Shown: positions 30,507 to 40,892, counted from the stretch's first letter. The stretch: 64,000 bases of DNA from Marinomonas rhodophyticola (GCF_026113935.1 NZ_JAPEUL010000009.1:764501-828500), one strand, 5' to 3'. The notes: generated from the sequence alone by a model not told the origin. Numbers and translations are program-made.

Positions 30507-32898
30507 GACGACGCCTGACATTTTTCTAGTAGGGCGGGCGTCAGTTTAATGCTGGCAATGATTTGACCGAAATCGTCTGGGTCGCGTTGGATTGTAAAGC
30601 CTAAGTGCTTGCAAAAGTCGATCATGCGTTTGTTTTCGGCAAGGACGATGCCCTTCATCACTCGAATCCCCTTATCCGCGGCGACTTGCATGAGTCGTCG
30701 CATGAGATACGACGCCAAGCCTAAGCCTTGGAATGCGTCCCCTAATACCACTGCAAACTCGCAACTTTGATCATCAAAGTTATCTATATATCGTGCTGTG
30801 CCAATGAGTAAATCTTGTCCGTCCCGTTGAATCACTGCGAGCAAAGCCATTTCTCGGTCATAGTCGATGTGGGAAAGGCTGGCGAGCATGCGAGGAGTCA
30901 ATTCCTCGATGTTGGAGATAAAACGAAAATAGCGTGTTTCATGGGACATGCTGCGGACAAAATCGGCCAAGATACCAGAATCTCTGGGTAAAACTGGCCT
31001 AACAGTAGCGATCTCATCGTTTTTCAATACTCGCTCCGATACCCATTGTCTTGGGTAAGGGTGAATCGCAAGATGTTCATATCGACGCCAATTTTTACAA
31101 AGACGAAGGTTGGCCGTCACGTCAGCGTAAACACTGCCACTGTCGTGAAGTCGCACATCGGCGAGCCTCTAAGCTTTCGATTTCGGGCAATTCACACACC
31201 ATGGTGGATAAGTTGCGCAGTAGGCTTTCTAGCTCAAAGGATTCTTCGCCAGGAAAGGCGCGCTGTATTAAGTCTTTTGCCAAAATGGTATTAAGCGGCG
31301 GCAAGGCGACAGCTTCGGCTTGTTTGTGTTGTTGGGCGCCTTCTAACGACAAACCAATGGCGGGGCCAAATACGTTATCTTGAAAAACGCGTAAATGAAT
31401 AGGGGCAGACAACTGATTCGACGCTTGACGACGAGTAATTAGGCGAATATGAAACAGTTCAAAAATGTCTCGTAATGCGTCCGCATGAGGTGTTTTTTCC
31501 CCTTTTTTAAACAAGTGGTTGAGAGTTTTTGTTGCCTCGGAGACGTCGATTTTAAAGCGAAACGCATGGCTATCGGGGGACTGTTTTGCGAGCAATTGGT
31601 TGCGCTGGAACTGTACTAAGAACTGAAAGCCTTCAATGGCGGTTTCGGGGGTTCTAAACGTTGGAATGCCTGCTTCATTAATGCGTGTGCGCATGTTGGT
31701 CATCCCGCCACCGCCAAGCAAACAGACCATGACGAGTTTTTTCTGTGTTCGATGCAATTTAATGATGAGGTCGTAGAGGGAATCAATGTCGATCAGTGCG
31801 GTTGGGCTGAGTGTCAGTAATACCGCACCACACTCATCACTTTGTAAGGCATTCGCAGCAAGATCGATAAACAGATCCGTTGCACAACTTGCCCAAACCG
31901 TAGTCACCAGGGCCAATGCCACCACGACCCGCCATAGTGGCTTCTAATGTGTCGTGTAGTTCGTCTGCTGGCGTCAGTAGATCAATGCCCAATTCCATTG
32001 CTCGTTGGGCGGCAAGTTCACCCGGTCCTGCGCCGTTACCGATAATTAATAGCGAACCTTCTTTGATTCGGCGGGCATTGGTCATCACCGACGCGGCGGC
32101 GATTAAATCATTCAAACGTCGACCCCGTACTGCCCCTGTCCGACTGAGCGCGGCGTCGAGTACTCGCTCATCGGCACCGACGGAATGTTCAGTGACAACG
32201 GCAACGGGTTTGCTTCGCCCAGTGGCGTGTAAACTACTGAGAAAGCGTGTTGGGCGACCAATTTTTTGCAGATACATCAAGATTGCCTGACTGTCGAAAT
32301 CGTTGGATAAATAATCCAACACTTGTGATGGCATCACATCAACTGGGGTACCCATGGACACCACTTGGGAAAAGCCAATACCTTGCCACGTGGCCCAATC
32401 CACTAAGGCACTGGCAACCGTACCTGATTGTGACATCAGTGCTAACTTGCCGGTGAGGGGTTGTGTTAAGCCAAGCCAAGCGAACACGCCTTGTTTGGGG
32501 CGACAAATGCCAAAGCTATTCGGGCCAAGCAAGCGTACATTGTGTTGACGCAACGCGGGTATCAGCTTGTCTGCATTTTCTTCTGTCCAAGACAGCATTA
32601 AGAGTGAGTGAATGCCTGCTGCACCGCAATCCGCAATGATATTTTCCATCGCTGTGTTCGGATAAGTGCCTGCTAATACGGCGAGATCTGGACAGGTATT
32701 TAATGCGCTAAGCGCCGTAAAATGATCAAAGCTGAATGGGAAGTCTGGCTTGACACCGACTAGGCTAACAGGACAAGTTTTGTGTGTGTTCTCAAGAGAT
32801 TGTAATAGCGCCAGCATGAGCGGATCGTGTCCATTCTCGCCCGTGAGCACGACCATGGATCTTGGGGCGAGTAGGGATTGCAAAGCATGTTGGCTCAC
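30503..32898 (-). CDS. Pat/YfiQ-like protein acetyltransferase (CoA-binding + GNAT), two frameshifts
   Basis: About 798 residues after repair. GTG start at 32898 has GGAGAAGACCAA upstream. An NDP-forming acyl-CoA synthetase-like CoA-binding domain (residues 1-130) and ligase domain (GKLALMSQSGTVASALVDWA) come first. A shortened ATP-grasp remnant (DNVFGPAIGLSLEG, AVALPPLNTILAKDLI) follows. The C-terminal GNAT domain shows MSHETRYFRFISN, IDYDREMALLAV, GLGLASYLMRRLM. Compared with E. coli Pat (about 886 residues) the segment with the ATP-grasp Lys and HKSD motifs is missing. Breaks lie near 31884 and 31164, both repaired by dropping one base. It probably acetylates protein lysines. Confidence 0.75.
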
Positions 32899-33063
32899 TT
32901 GGTCTTCTCCAGAAACTCAATAAACGTATTATGACAGTAGCACAGTCTTCATCTGTATGAATGGTAGACCATGGTAGGATAGACTGTTTTGATGTTTTTG
33001 TGGCTTGATATAAGGCACAGTGAGAGCAAATAATCGCAAAAAATAATAATCCAGAGACTTCCA

Positions 33064-33987
33064 ATGACAACGGCTTACATCACACACACTTATTGCGATC
33101 GGCACGATATGGGAGAAGATCACCCAGAGTCGCCTCTGCGGCTTGGTGCGATTCAAAATCGCTTGATCATGGGGCAGTTGATGGACTTTATCCGTCGTAT
33201 AGAAGCGGATCCGGCGACCCGCGATCAACTGATTGCCACGCATGATACTGCGTACGTGGATTCTATTTTTGCGCGCGCGCCAGCAGAAGGCCATGTCGAA
33301 TTAGAGCCTGAAACCATCATGATGCCTCATACTTTGGATGCGGCCCTGTTTGCGGCAGGGTCTGTTGTGAAAGCGGTTGATTTGGTCATGACTGGAGAAA
33401 TGGACAATGCGTTTTGTGCCATTCGTCCACCAGGGCACCACGCAGAATACGATAAAGCCATGGGTTTTTGTTTGTTTAACAATATTGCTGTTGGTGCTCG
33501 CCATGCCATTAATCGCTATGGTTTGGCGCGTGTGGCGATTATTGATTTTGATGTACATCACGGCAATGGTACAGAGGATATTTTTAAAGCCGATCCGACA
33601 GTACTTTATGCGTCCAGCTATCAACACCCGTTTTATCCCTACAGCGATCCGGGGGCTTCTTACGATAATATTCTCCATATGCCTTTGGCGGCTGGGTCTG
33701 GTAGTGAGGCTTTTCAAACCATCATTAGTGAGCAATTACTGCCCGCACTTGAAGCATTTAAACCTCAGCTCATTATGATTTCAGCGGGGTTTGACGCTCA
33801 TAAAGAAGACCCGATGGGACAACTAAGATTAAGCGAGTCAGACTTTACTTGGATTACCGATCGTTTGATGGAAGTAGCAGATCGTCACTGTGGTGGGAAA
33901 GTGGTGTCGGTATTAGAAGGCGGTTACAACATAGACGCCCTAGGCCGCGCTGCGTTTTGTCATATAAAAAGCTTAATGAGGCTTTAG
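33064..33987 (+). CDS. Histone deacetylase-like amidohydrolase (class II type)
   Basis: 307 residues. The zinc-dependent HDAC fold is clear: FCAIRPPGHHAEYDKAMGFC with the His-His pair, IDFDVHHGNGTEDIF with zinc-binding Asp and His, ISAGFDAHKEDPMGQL with the second Asp, and VLEGGYNIDAL with Gly-Gly-Tyr. Such bacterial enzymes deacetylate polyamines, acetoin or proteins. It stands back to back with the Pat-like acetyltransferase, 165 bases apart, which suggests an acetylation/deacetylation pair, as inference. A late frame break near 33970 cannot be excluded, since the other frame continues ALGLTQKRIAY. Confidence 0.87.
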   Translation: MTTAYITHTYCDRHDMGEDHPESPLRLGAIQNRLIMGQLMDFIRRIEADPATRDQLIATHDTAYVDSIFARAPAEGHVELEPETIMMPHTLDAALFAAGSVVKAVDLVMTGEMDNAFCAIRPPGHHAEYDKAMGFCLFNNIAVGARHAINRYGLARVAIIDFDVHHGNGTEDIFKADPTVLYASSYQHPFYPYSDPGASYDNILHMPLAAGSGSEAFQTIISEQLLPALEAFKPQLIMISAGFDAHKEDPMGQLRLSESDFTWITDRLMEVADRHCGGKVVSVLEGGYNIDALGRAAFCHIKSLMRL

Positions 33988-34649
33988 GGCTGACTCAAAA
34001 GCGCATTGCCTATGTGATGATTGAACTCGGATAAGCTTCTGAGTTTGTGCGGTGCGAGATCAAACTTGTCATGATCAAATTCGTTTGCATGCGGTACGGC
34101 AATGGCTTTAATACCAGCGGCCAAGGCGGCTTTTATACCGCCAAGTGAATCCTCAAACGCAATGCACTGATGAGCTTCAGTGCCAAGCTTTTTCAGTGTT
34201 AGTTGGTAAACATCAGGAGCAGGTTTGCCTCGATTTACTTTGTCAGCTGAGCTGTAAGCCATAAAATAGTCAGCAATATTAAGACGGTGTAATACGCTAG
34301 GAATGATGTCTTTTGGAGAATTGGTGGCAAGGCCAATTTTTACCTTGGCTTGTTGTAGTGAGTTGAGTACATCATGAACGCCCTGCATAGCTTTCCCTTG
34401 CGTTTCGATCAAGTATTTGACTCGCTCGACGACACGATTTTCGACGTCCTCAAGAGACGCACCAAGCCAAGGCTGTTTCGCGTACCAAAATTCGGTTACT
34501 TCCCTCGTTGTCATGGCCGCTGTCACCTTGGTCAAATCCGTCGTCACTTCAACCCCAACCGACGAAAATACATCGTATTCCGCTTGCTTCCAAAAAGGCT
34601 CGGAATCAATCAGTAATCCATCCATGTCAAAAATCACGGCTTGTATCAT
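33984..34649 (-). CDS. hxpB: HAD phosphatase, HxpB/YniC-like
   Basis: 221 residues. HAD motif I is AVIFDMDGLLIDSEPFW, motif II LATNSPKD, motif III RGKPAPDVYQ, motif IV IAFEDSLGGIKAALAAG. The layout and length match E. coli HxpB (YniC), a hexitol-phosphate / 2-deoxyglucose-6-phosphate phosphatase. Its 3' end overlaps the convergent deacetylase stop by four bases. Substrate is inferred from similarity only. Confidence 0.8.
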   Translation of the reverse strand: MIQAVIFDMDGLLIDSEPFWKQAEYDVFSSVGVEVTTDLTKVTAAMTTREVTEFWYAKQPWLGASLEDVENRVVERVKYLIETQGKAMQGVHDVLNSLQQAKVKIGLATNSPKDIIPSVLHRLNIADYFMAYSSADKVNRGKPAPDVYQLTLKKLGTEAHQCIAFEDSLGGIKAALAAGIKAIAVPHANEFDHDKFDLAPHKLRSLSEFNHHIGNALLSQP

Positions 34650-34677
34650 CGTCTGCTGCTCTTGTGGTTACGGCGAA

Positions 34678-35799
34678 TTAAGCTTTGCTTGCTTCCCAAT
34701 TCAATAGCACTGGTTGTTGCGCGTCATGGGCGAAAAAGTAAGCGGCTTTTGGGGAGACGTATAAGGTTTGGCCTTTTTCGAAGCAGTTTTTGTCAAACGC
34801 TTTGTGAGGTAGGTCGATTTCCCAAACGTCGTTGCTTTGCCAATCAATCGGAGTGAGTTCGAGGCGAACTTCGGCACCAATTGGGTTGATGGCAATCAAG
34901 CGTAATGGCAAGTTGGCTTGCGCTGTGGGTTCTTTTGAGACAAAGAACTCATGGGAGCGAATATACAGTTGACCGTCTTTCTGTTCTGCGCTTTCTTGTT
35001 CAATAACAGAGTGTGGCAAGACAATACTGGCTTGTTGGTTATGCCATTTGCCGTTTGCGACTTTGCCTTCAAAGACATTGGCGTTACCAAGGAAGTCGAA
35101 GACGAATCGGCTGTTTGGTGAGGCGTAGAGGGCGCCCGGTTGGTCGATTTGTTCAATGTGTCCGTTGCTCATCACCACAACGCGGTCTGATAATTCTAAC
35201 GCTTCCTCTTGGTCATGGGTCACAAATACGCTGGTGAATCCAAGCTCATCATGTAAGCCGCGCAACCAACGACGCAGTTCTTTGCGTACTTTGGCATCTA
35301 AGGCACCAAAAGGTTCGTCTAGCAGCAAGACTTCTGGTTGCGTCGCTAAAGCACGTGCCAAGGCAATACGTTGTTTTTGACCACCAGAAAGCTGTGACGG
35401 AAAACGGCTTGCAAGGTGCTCAAGCTGAACCATTTCCAACAAATGTTGGACGCGTTTTTGGATTTCAGTTGCACTTGGTCGCTCTTTACGGGGTAAGACT
35501 TCTAAGCCAAATGCTACGTTGTCAGCCACTGTCATGTGGCGGAACAAGGCGTAGTTTTGAAACACAAATCCCACACGGCGGTCACGCACGTGCAAGTCGG
35601 TCACATCTCGATCACCAAATTGAATGCGACCCGTGTCGGCACCTTCGAGTCCAGCGATAATGCGTAAAAGCGTGGTTTTTCCAGAACCAGATGGCCCTAG
35701 CAAACCGATCATTTCACCTTCGTTGATATCCAATGACAAAGGGGACAAGGCTTGAAAGTGGCCAAATTTTTTGGAGATGTTTTCAATAAGGATGCTCAT
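34678..35799 (-). CDS. cysA: Sulfate/thiosulfate import ATP-binding protein CysA
   Basis: 373 residues. Walker [15 protein letters not shown] is at about residues 34-47, the signature [15 protein letters not shown], Walker [13 protein letters not shown] and switch [12 protein letters not shown] follow. A C-terminal TOBE-like regulatory domain fills residues 240-373. It overlaps the cysW stop by four bases. With CysT, CysW and Sbp it imports sulfate or thiosulfate for cysteine synthesis. Confidence 0.95.
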   Translation of the reverse strand: MSILIENISKKFGHFQALSPLSLDINEGEMIGLLGPSGSGKTTLLRIIAGLEGADTGRIQFGDRDVTDLHVRDRRVGFVFQNYALFRHMTVADNVAFGLEVLPRKERPSATEIQKRVQHLLEMVQLEHLASRFPSQLSGGQKQRIALARALATQPEVLLLDEPFGALDAKVRKELRRWLRGLHDELGFTSVFVTHDQEEALELSDRVVVMSNGHIEQIDQPGALYASPNSRFVFDFLGNANVFEGKVANGKWHNQQASIVLPHSVIEQESAEQKDGQLYIRSHEFFVSKEPTAQANLPLRLIAINPIGAEVRLELTPIDWQSNDVWEIDLPHKAFDKNCFEKGQTLYVSPKAAYFFAHDAQQPVLLNWEASKA

Positions 35800-36677
35800 G
35801 CTGTTGTCTTTTTCTCTTTATCGGATTCAAGTTTCATACTGCGTTCCAGACGCCATTCGATGAAGGCTTTAAGCAGCAAGGTGAGTAAAGCAAGTAAGGC
35901 CAGTAGGGACGCGCTGGCAAAGGCCGCGGCGGCTTGATAGTCCTCGTACTGTGCTTGCACTAATAAAGGTAAGGTATTGGTTTCGCCACGAATATTACCT
36001 GATACGACGGATACCGCGCCAAATTCACCCACGGCACGAGCATTGGTCAGGATAACGCCATAAATCAGCGCCCATTTAATATTCGGTAACGTGACGCGGC
36101 GGAATAACTGCCAGCCAGAAGCGCCCAGAATCACTGCCGCTTCTTCGTCTTCTCGACCTTGTTGTTGCATTAAAGGGATCAATTCGCGGGCCACAAAAGG
36201 ACAGGTGACAAAAATAGTCACCATAACAATACCTGGCCACGCAAACATCAGCTGAATATCATGGTCGTAAAGCCAAGAACCAATCCAGCCGTTGTTGCCA
36301 TACAACAAAAGATAAAGCAGACCCGCGACCACAGGGGACACCGCAAAGGGAATATCCATCAAGGTCATGAGCAGTTTACGACCAGGGAATTCAAAACGGG
36401 TCACAGCCCATGCCAGCATGACACCAAAGACTAAGTTAATGGGAACCGTAAGAGCGGCAACCAGTAGTGTTAAACCGATGGCGTGTAAGGTATCGGCTTC
36501 AAGCAAGCTGCTAAAATAATGCGCAGCACCTTCCATAAAGGCTTGTTGAAAAATACTGATTAACGGCACCACCAATAATATGGCGGTTAGCAACAGCGTT
36601 AAACCAATCAACAACCATTTTACCCAAGGATTATCGCCGACTCTCAGTTGGCTAGAGGTGTTTTTTGTAGATGACAT
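35796..36677 (-). CDS. cysW: Sulfate ABC transporter permease CysW
   Basis: 293 residues with about six membrane helices. The EAA-type loop [21 protein letters not shown] and the [18 protein letters not shown] stretch are typical of CysW. The N-terminus is cytosolic. It sits between cysT (nine bases upstream) and cysA (overlapping). Intact frame. Confidence 0.94.
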   Translation of the reverse strand: MSSTKNTSSQLRVGDNPWVKWLLIGLTLLLTAILLVVPLISIFQQAFMEGAAHYFSSLLEADTLHAIGLTLLVAALTVPINLVFGVMLAWAVTRFEFPGRKLLMTLMDIPFAVSPVVAGLLYLLLYGNNGWIGSWLYDHDIQLMFAWPGIVMVTIFVTCPFVARELIPLMQQQGREDEEAAVILGASGWQLFRRVTLPNIKWALIYGVILTNARAVGEFGAVSVVSGNIRGETNTLPLLVQAQYEDYQAAAAFASASLLALLALLTLLLKAFIEWRLERSMKLESDKEKKTTA

Positions 36678-36686
36678 AATTTTTTC

Positions 36687-37547
36687 CTAACTGCGTCCAT
36701 GAAGGCGACGTAAATAACGCGCCTGCCAGATATTAATGGCGAACAAGAGAATCAACGACGCCATCAGTACAACAGATGCAATGGCGCTGGCTGCTGGGAA
36801 GTCGAACTCTTGTAAACTGACGAAAATCATTAAAGACGTAATTTCACTGACATACGGCATGTTACCAGCAATAAAAATGACCGCACCGAATTCGCCTAAG
36901 CTGCGCGTAAAAGACAGGGCGATCCCCGTCATTAAAGCCGGCCATAAAGCAGGGAAAATCACACGACGAAACACCGACCAATCGGACGCGCCTAACGTCA
37001 TTCCTGCTTCTTCCTCTTCTGGGGATAATTCTTCTAGAACTGGCTGAACGGTTCGAACCACAAAAGGAATACTGGTAAAGGCCATGGCAAGCACAATACC
37101 CCAAGGTGTGTAGGCGATCTTGATGCCGATACCTTCAAGTATGTCGCCGTACCAGCCATTTTGAGAGTACAAGGTGGCTAATGTGATACCCGCCACCGCG
37201 GTTGGTAACGCAAAAGGTAGGTCAACTAGAGCATCCAAAATACGGCGTCCTGGGAAGTCATAACGGACTAACACCCAAGCGAGTAAGAGGCCAAAAAAAC
37301 CATTAAAAATAGACGCTAAGGCGGCGGCCCACAGGGTCACTTTATAACTGGCTACCACGCGTTCGTCAGTGATGACTTGCCAATATCGATCCCAGCCCAT
37401 ATCGACAGACTGCATTACAAGCCCTGCCATTGGCAAGAGAAGAATCAAACTAATGAACAGCAGAGAAGTGCCTAAACTTAAACTCAGTCCGGGTAAGACG
37501 CGTTTGTGACGAGGTCGCGTGTCGGCCGCGCTTAAATGTGTTGCCAT
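36687..37547 (-). CDS. cysT: Sulfate ABC transporter permease CysT (CysU)
   Basis: 286 residues, six predicted membrane helices. The ATPase-contacting loop EEEAGMTLGASDWSVFRRVIF and the SFTRSLGEFGAVIFIAGN block are CysT hallmarks. It forms the membrane channel with CysW. It follows sbp after a 106-base gap that holds a stable hairpin. Confidence 0.94.
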   Translation of the reverse strand: MATHLSAADTRPRHKRVLPGLSLSLGTSLLFISLILLLPMAGLVMQSVDMGWDRYWQVITDERVVASYKVTLWAAALASIFNGFFGLLLAWVLVRYDFPGRRILDALVDLPFALPTAVAGITLATLYSQNGWYGDILEGIGIKIAYTPWGIVLAMAFTSIPFVVRTVQPVLEELSPEEEEAGMTLGASDWSVFRRVIFPALWPALMTGIALSFTRSLGEFGAVIFIAGNMPYVSEITSLMIFVSLQEFDFPAASAIASVVLMASLILLFAINIWQARYLRRLHGRS

Positions 37548-37605
37548 GTCTTATGGTCTCATTAACAATGTGGTAATGAAGGCGCTAGTAGATCCAGAGA
37601 CAGAA

Positions 37606-37632
37606 AAGCCGGACACGCGAGCGTATCCGGCT
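37606..37632 (-). terminator. Intercistronic hairpin between sbp and cysT
   Basis: On the minus strand TAGCCGGATACG-CTCG-CGTGTCCGGCTTTTC: an 11-bp stem with one G-U pair and a short T-run. It lies 22 bases after the sbp stop and can act as a partial terminator or 3' stabiliser, letting the binding protein exceed the permeases. Confidence 0.7.
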
Positions 37633-37653
37633 AGTTTGTTATCTCTTCTGATA

Positions 37654-38667
37654 TTAGCGACGCTGAAGTTGGTCTAGTTTACCACCATTTGCAAAGATGT
37701 CTTTAGTTGCTTTAGGCCAGCCACCGGCAATATTTTCGACGGTTAGCAAATCCACTTCAGGAAAGGTGTCGGCGAACTCTTTTTTCACGACATCATTGTG
37801 TACACGGTAGTTAAAACCCGCTAACAAACGCTGAGATGCTTCGCTGTATAAGTAGCTTAGGTACTCACGAGAAACCTCTTCAGTACCATTCTTTTTCACG
37901 TTTTTCTCAACGACCGCTACTGGGAATTCCGCCAAGATAGACGTTTTTGGTACAACCACTTCGTAGTTGTCTGCGCCGTACTGGTTGCGAATATTGTTTA
38001 CTTCAGATTCGAATGTAATCAACACATCACCAATGCCTCGCTCAACGAAAGTGGTGGTTGCGCCGCGGCCGCCAGTGTCAAACACGGAGACGTTTTTCAG
38101 GAAAGTGCTGAGGAAATCGTCTATTTTCGCTTCGTTTTCTTTGCCGAAGGTTTTTTGAGCATAACCCTGAGCCGCTAGAAAGGTATAACGACCATTGCCA
38201 GAAGTTTTAGGGTTTGGGAACACTAACGCCACATCTTTTGCCGCTAAATCCCCCCAGTTTTGAATGTTTTTAGGGTTACCTTTGCGCACAAGAAAAGCAA
38301 TCGTTGAGTAGTAAGGCGAACTTGCGTTAGGGAATTGCTCTTTCCAATCTGCAGGAATCAAGTTTCCTTTGTCATGTAAAATTTGTACATCAGTGACTTG
38401 GTTAAAAGTCGCCACATCGGCAGACAAACCGTTCATGATGGCGTTGGCTTGTTTTGAAGAGCCTGCATGAGACTGTTTTATCTCAATCGTTTTACCGGTT
38501 TTCTCTAACCAATGTTGCTCAAAGGTTGGGTTGTAAGCAGCGAACAATTCACGAGCGATGTCGTAAGACGTGTTCAGAATGGTCTGATCTGCCGCTGACG
38601 CTTGTACGGCGCCACTCAGCAATAATGTACCAATGATAGATTTTAAAAAGCGTGGCTTAGATTTCAT
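37654..38667 (-). CDS. sbp: Sulfate-binding protein
   Basis: 337 residues. Signal peptide, residues 1-26 ([13 protein letters not shown]). The mature protein shows [38 protein letters not shown] and [19 protein letters not shown], the anion-binding blocks of Sbp/CysP. It is periplasmic, delivering sulfate or thiosulfate to CysTWA. First gene of the operon, with an AT-rich upstream region (38700-38770) where a CysB site would be expected; I cannot define one. Confidence 0.93.
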   Translation of the reverse strand: MKSKPRFLKSIIGTLLLSGAVQASAADQTILNTSYDIARELFAAYNPTFEQHWLEKTGKTIEIKQSHAGSSKQANAIMNGLSADVATFNQVTDVQILHDKGNLIPADWKEQFPNASSPYYSTIAFLVRKGNPKNIQNWGDLAAKDVALVFPNPKTSGNGRYTFLAAQGYAQKTFGKENEAKIDDFLSTFLKNVSVFDTGGRGATTTFVERGIGDVLITFESEVNNIRNQYGADNYEVVVPKTSILAEFPVAVVEKNVKKNGTEEVSREYLSYLYSEASQRLLAGFNYRVHNDVVKKEFADTFPEVDLLTVENIAGGWPKATKDIFANGGKLDQLQRR

Positions 38668-38781
38668 AGTGACCTCATCTGGGAAGCTTAATATTTCATT
38701 AAGAGTGAGGTTACTTAAAAGATTTAGTTATTACAATGTCTTTAAATAAACTTTTTTGGAATATAGATAAAGCGTTTTTCA

Positions 38782-39093
38782 TTACACACTGCCTTCTTTC
38801 TCAATCACCAATATGCGCGCCTCACTAATAGGATGCGCAACGTGTTCTGTGCCAATGGCCGCGTAGAAAATATCACCTACCGTCATCAACTGAATATGTT
38901 CTTTGCCATCGACTCGATAATGCATATGCACCTCGCCATCTAATACCACAAACACTTCTTCACCATCATTGATGTGCCATTTATAAGGCTTATCCGTCCA
39001 ATGCAAACGCGTTGTGACCCCGTTCATATTGGCAATGTCCAACGCGCCCCAAGCACGATCGGCAGTGAAGTCTTTGGCTCTGATGAATGTCAT
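38782..39093 (-). CDS. Small cupin-fold protein
   Basis: 103 residues starting at ATG 39093, with AGGAA seven bases upstream. A single cupin barrel is seen: WHINDGEEVFVVLDGEVHMHY (motif 1, with His and Glu ligands), then VGDIFYAAIGTEHVAHP (motif 2, with His). The metal ligands are present, so a small metal-binding enzyme or sensor is possible. Convergent in neither direction with a pathway gene; it lies upstream of sbp on the same strand. Substrate unknown. Confidence 0.75.
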   Translation of the reverse strand: MTFIRAKDFTADRAWGALDIANMNGVTTRLHWTDKPYKWHINDGEEVFVVLDGEVHMHYRVDGKEHIQLMTVGDIFYAAIGTEHVAHPISEARILVIEKEGSV

Positions 39094-39603
39094 TGTTTTA
39101 TTCCTGAATGAGAGATACAACACGACGTTAGAATGTCATGGCAATGAAGGCAAGATAGTATTTTCGCTTAGGTTAAAACGGCGGCGATAAAAGTCAAAAT
39201 GCAGGCTGGATACGGCAAAGTGTTGATTGGAGCACGTTTTAAAACGATCTACTTGCTATTTTTTTGATGCGGAATACTTTTCTAAGATTTCTTATTTCTT
39301 TGCTTTTCTTTCTTTGCTTTTCTTTCTGATGCACTGAAAGACAGTAAGGACTTATCGACTGAACAACCCTCTAAACGCATGCTTTCGACAAAGTTATCGC
39401 CTTTTTTGCTTGTTTAAGCTTGCTGTTTAGAAGTCAATGATAGCGTTGGTTTGTGTCTCATGTTGATTCTCTTAGCCAGTATGCAGATCCCAAATAACCT
39501 AGTTTATTAGAGGCTTCTATTATTAATCTTGGTTAAAAAGGGCGCACATTTTTTGTCATGTTTAGAAGCCTAAACTGCGGAAAAATAATACCGTGAGACC
39601 TTT
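39094..39603. other. 510-base stretch without a supported gene
   Basis: AT-rich region with many stop codons in all frames and no recognisable protein. It holds a 14-bp tandem repeat at 39297-39324. It may contain promoters for the cupin gene and remnants of lost genes. Confidence 0.6.
39297..39324. repeat. 14-bp perfect tandem duplication
   Basis: TCTTTGCTTTTCTT occurs twice in direct succession (39297-39310 and 39311-39324), within a pyrimidine-rich tract. Probably a slippage product. Confidence 0.8.
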
Positions 39604-39892
39604 TTAGATCTCATAATGATGCACAGAATATTGCTTGGCGTAATGTTCCATGCAATCTGGGATAAATGCTTTATGCCAGCCTTCTCCTAAGAACTCGATC
39701 AGCTTGCCTTTACTCTGCCACACTGGAAATCATTGAGCACTCATTGGGATTTGACTCAACAGGAAAACCAATTTCGATAGACTCACAACCTTCTTGAGTC
39801 TCAAGGGCACCGACAGATAAGCTGCGGAATTTAGCTTCAGATTCTTCTCGATATTCAGGATAAATTTCAACGCGGAAAAATTTTGTGATCAT
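39604..39892 (-). CDS. Antibiotic-biosynthesis-monooxygenase-like small protein (frameshifted)
   Basis: About 95 residues after repair. It starts MITKFFRVEIYPEYREE, and the other frame supplies SVWQSKGKLIEFLGEGWHK and the end YSVHHYEI. The ferredoxin-like ABM fold (short beta-alpha repeats, W-x-S before a helix) is plausible. The break lies near 39722-39727; dropping one base in the coding stretch TCCAGTGTGG restores SMISVWQS. It starts one base after the stop of the XRE gene, so the two are coupled. Function unknown. Confidence 0.6.
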
Positions 39893-39893
39893 T

Positions 39894-40178
39894 TTAATGA
39901 ACCGATAGCTCTTTATAAAAATTTGGATTGTCTTGAATGGTTGCTAGCACTTTAGTCACCAAACCTGTTGGGTTACGGCGTCTGCTTTCCCAGCTTTTTA
40001 TTGTATCCACGCTGGTGCCAAGGGCTTTGGCAAATTCAGCCTGAGATACTTGCAGACTATCACGAATAGACTTTACATCAGCGATCTCAAAGCGAGTAAT
40101 ACGAGAGGCTGCTTTACGGCCTTGGTGGATTTCTACCGCTTCTTCTAGAGAAGATTTGAATTCTTTGAAAAGGGTCAT
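39894..40178 (-). CDS. XRE-family helix-turn-helix protein (NadS/HigA-like antitoxin type)
   Basis: 94 residues. The C-terminal Cro/C1-type HTH reads SQAEFAKALGTSVDTIKSWESRRR; the N-terminus FKEFKSSLEEAVEIHQG resembles NadS-type antitoxins. In NadS loci a RelE/HigB-type toxin lies upstream; here the upstream gene is an unrelated membrane protein and the downstream one an ABM-like protein. It may be an orphan antitoxin or a local autoregulator. ATG 40178 preferred; an in-frame GTG lies six bases upstream. Confidence 0.78.
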   Translation of the reverse strand: MTLFKEFKSSLEEAVEIHQGRKAASRITRFEIADVKSIRDSLQVSQAEFAKALGTSVDTIKSWESRRRNPTGLVTKVLATIQDNPNFYKELSVH

Positions 40179-40200
40179 AACCACTATGCAGTAATGATTT

Positions 40201-40892
40201 TTACTTAGATGTATCGGTTGGTATTATTGTTACATCGAACATTTGTTCTATCACCATTTTGGGTGATGTTGATAAAGACCATACCGCAAAGTAAAGAACT
40301 CCCGTTAGCATCACAAACAATAGTGATCCAGAAGCCCCAATTAAAATATCAAGATACCACTTTCTAGGCTGAACGTTTGCAAGTTCAGTATGAACTTTTG
40401 CCGAAAAAAGGGCTTCACGCTCCTCAAGGTCTGCTATTAAGACATTCTCAAGAAAGTTTTGTGTTAGGACTGTCGCTTCACTACGATAAAATTCTAGCTG
40501 AGCAGTGGAAGTAGATATATTGTTAAATGGTCTGAGATCTTCTTCAGTTGGATCATTGTTGTTATGAGAGCTTTTAAAGTCCCTAATAAACTGAATTTTC
40601 TGTCGTTTGTATACCGAATATGCAATTATTCCATGTATATCATCTTCAGTTTCTACAAGCTGGTCGTAAATATAGTTGTAAGCCAAATCCCTATGCCTTT
40701 ATGTCTCTTGTGCTTGATGATGCAGATTTCCATGCTTCTTTGAGGCTCTGCGCCTGTTTTGTTTAATGCGTGGTTACTAAGCCCATAAAACGAAATAGCT
40801 CGGTTGTATGTGCCTCTCTTACTGCTAGTAATCTCTCCTGAGGCTGCCCTCTTTACTGCGAGAGTTGTTATGCTTGAAAAGCGTTTACTCAT
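40201..40892 (-). CDS. Conserved hypothetical protein with one C-terminal membrane helix (frameshifted)
   Basis: I do not recognise the family. After repair it has about 230 residues from ATG 40892 (GGGGGA ribosome site). A basic N-terminal 70 residues is followed by YDQLVETEDDIHGIIAYSVY and a helical, charged region. One membrane segment lies at WYLDILIGASGSLLFVMLTG with about 30 residues after it. The break near 40685 is in an AAA/TTT run; one more T gives HKGIGILAYNYIYDQ. Without repair, a separate 161-residue protein starting at TTG 40686 is the alternative, and the upstream part would then be another short ORF. Confidence 0.5.

Noticed and set aside
33849-34034. Short open frame overlapping the HDAC-like gene end
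   Set aside because: It is the +1 frame of the deacetylase. At most it marks a late frame break; it is not a separate gene.
39100-39600. tRNA or small RNA gene
   Set aside because: I could not fold a cloverleaf or find a terminator-linked hairpin; nothing specific supports it.
40201-40686. Independent 161-residue gene starting at TTG 40686
   Set aside because: One missing T joins it to an upstream in-frame stretch with a good ribosome site, so a single longer gene is preferred, at moderate confidence.
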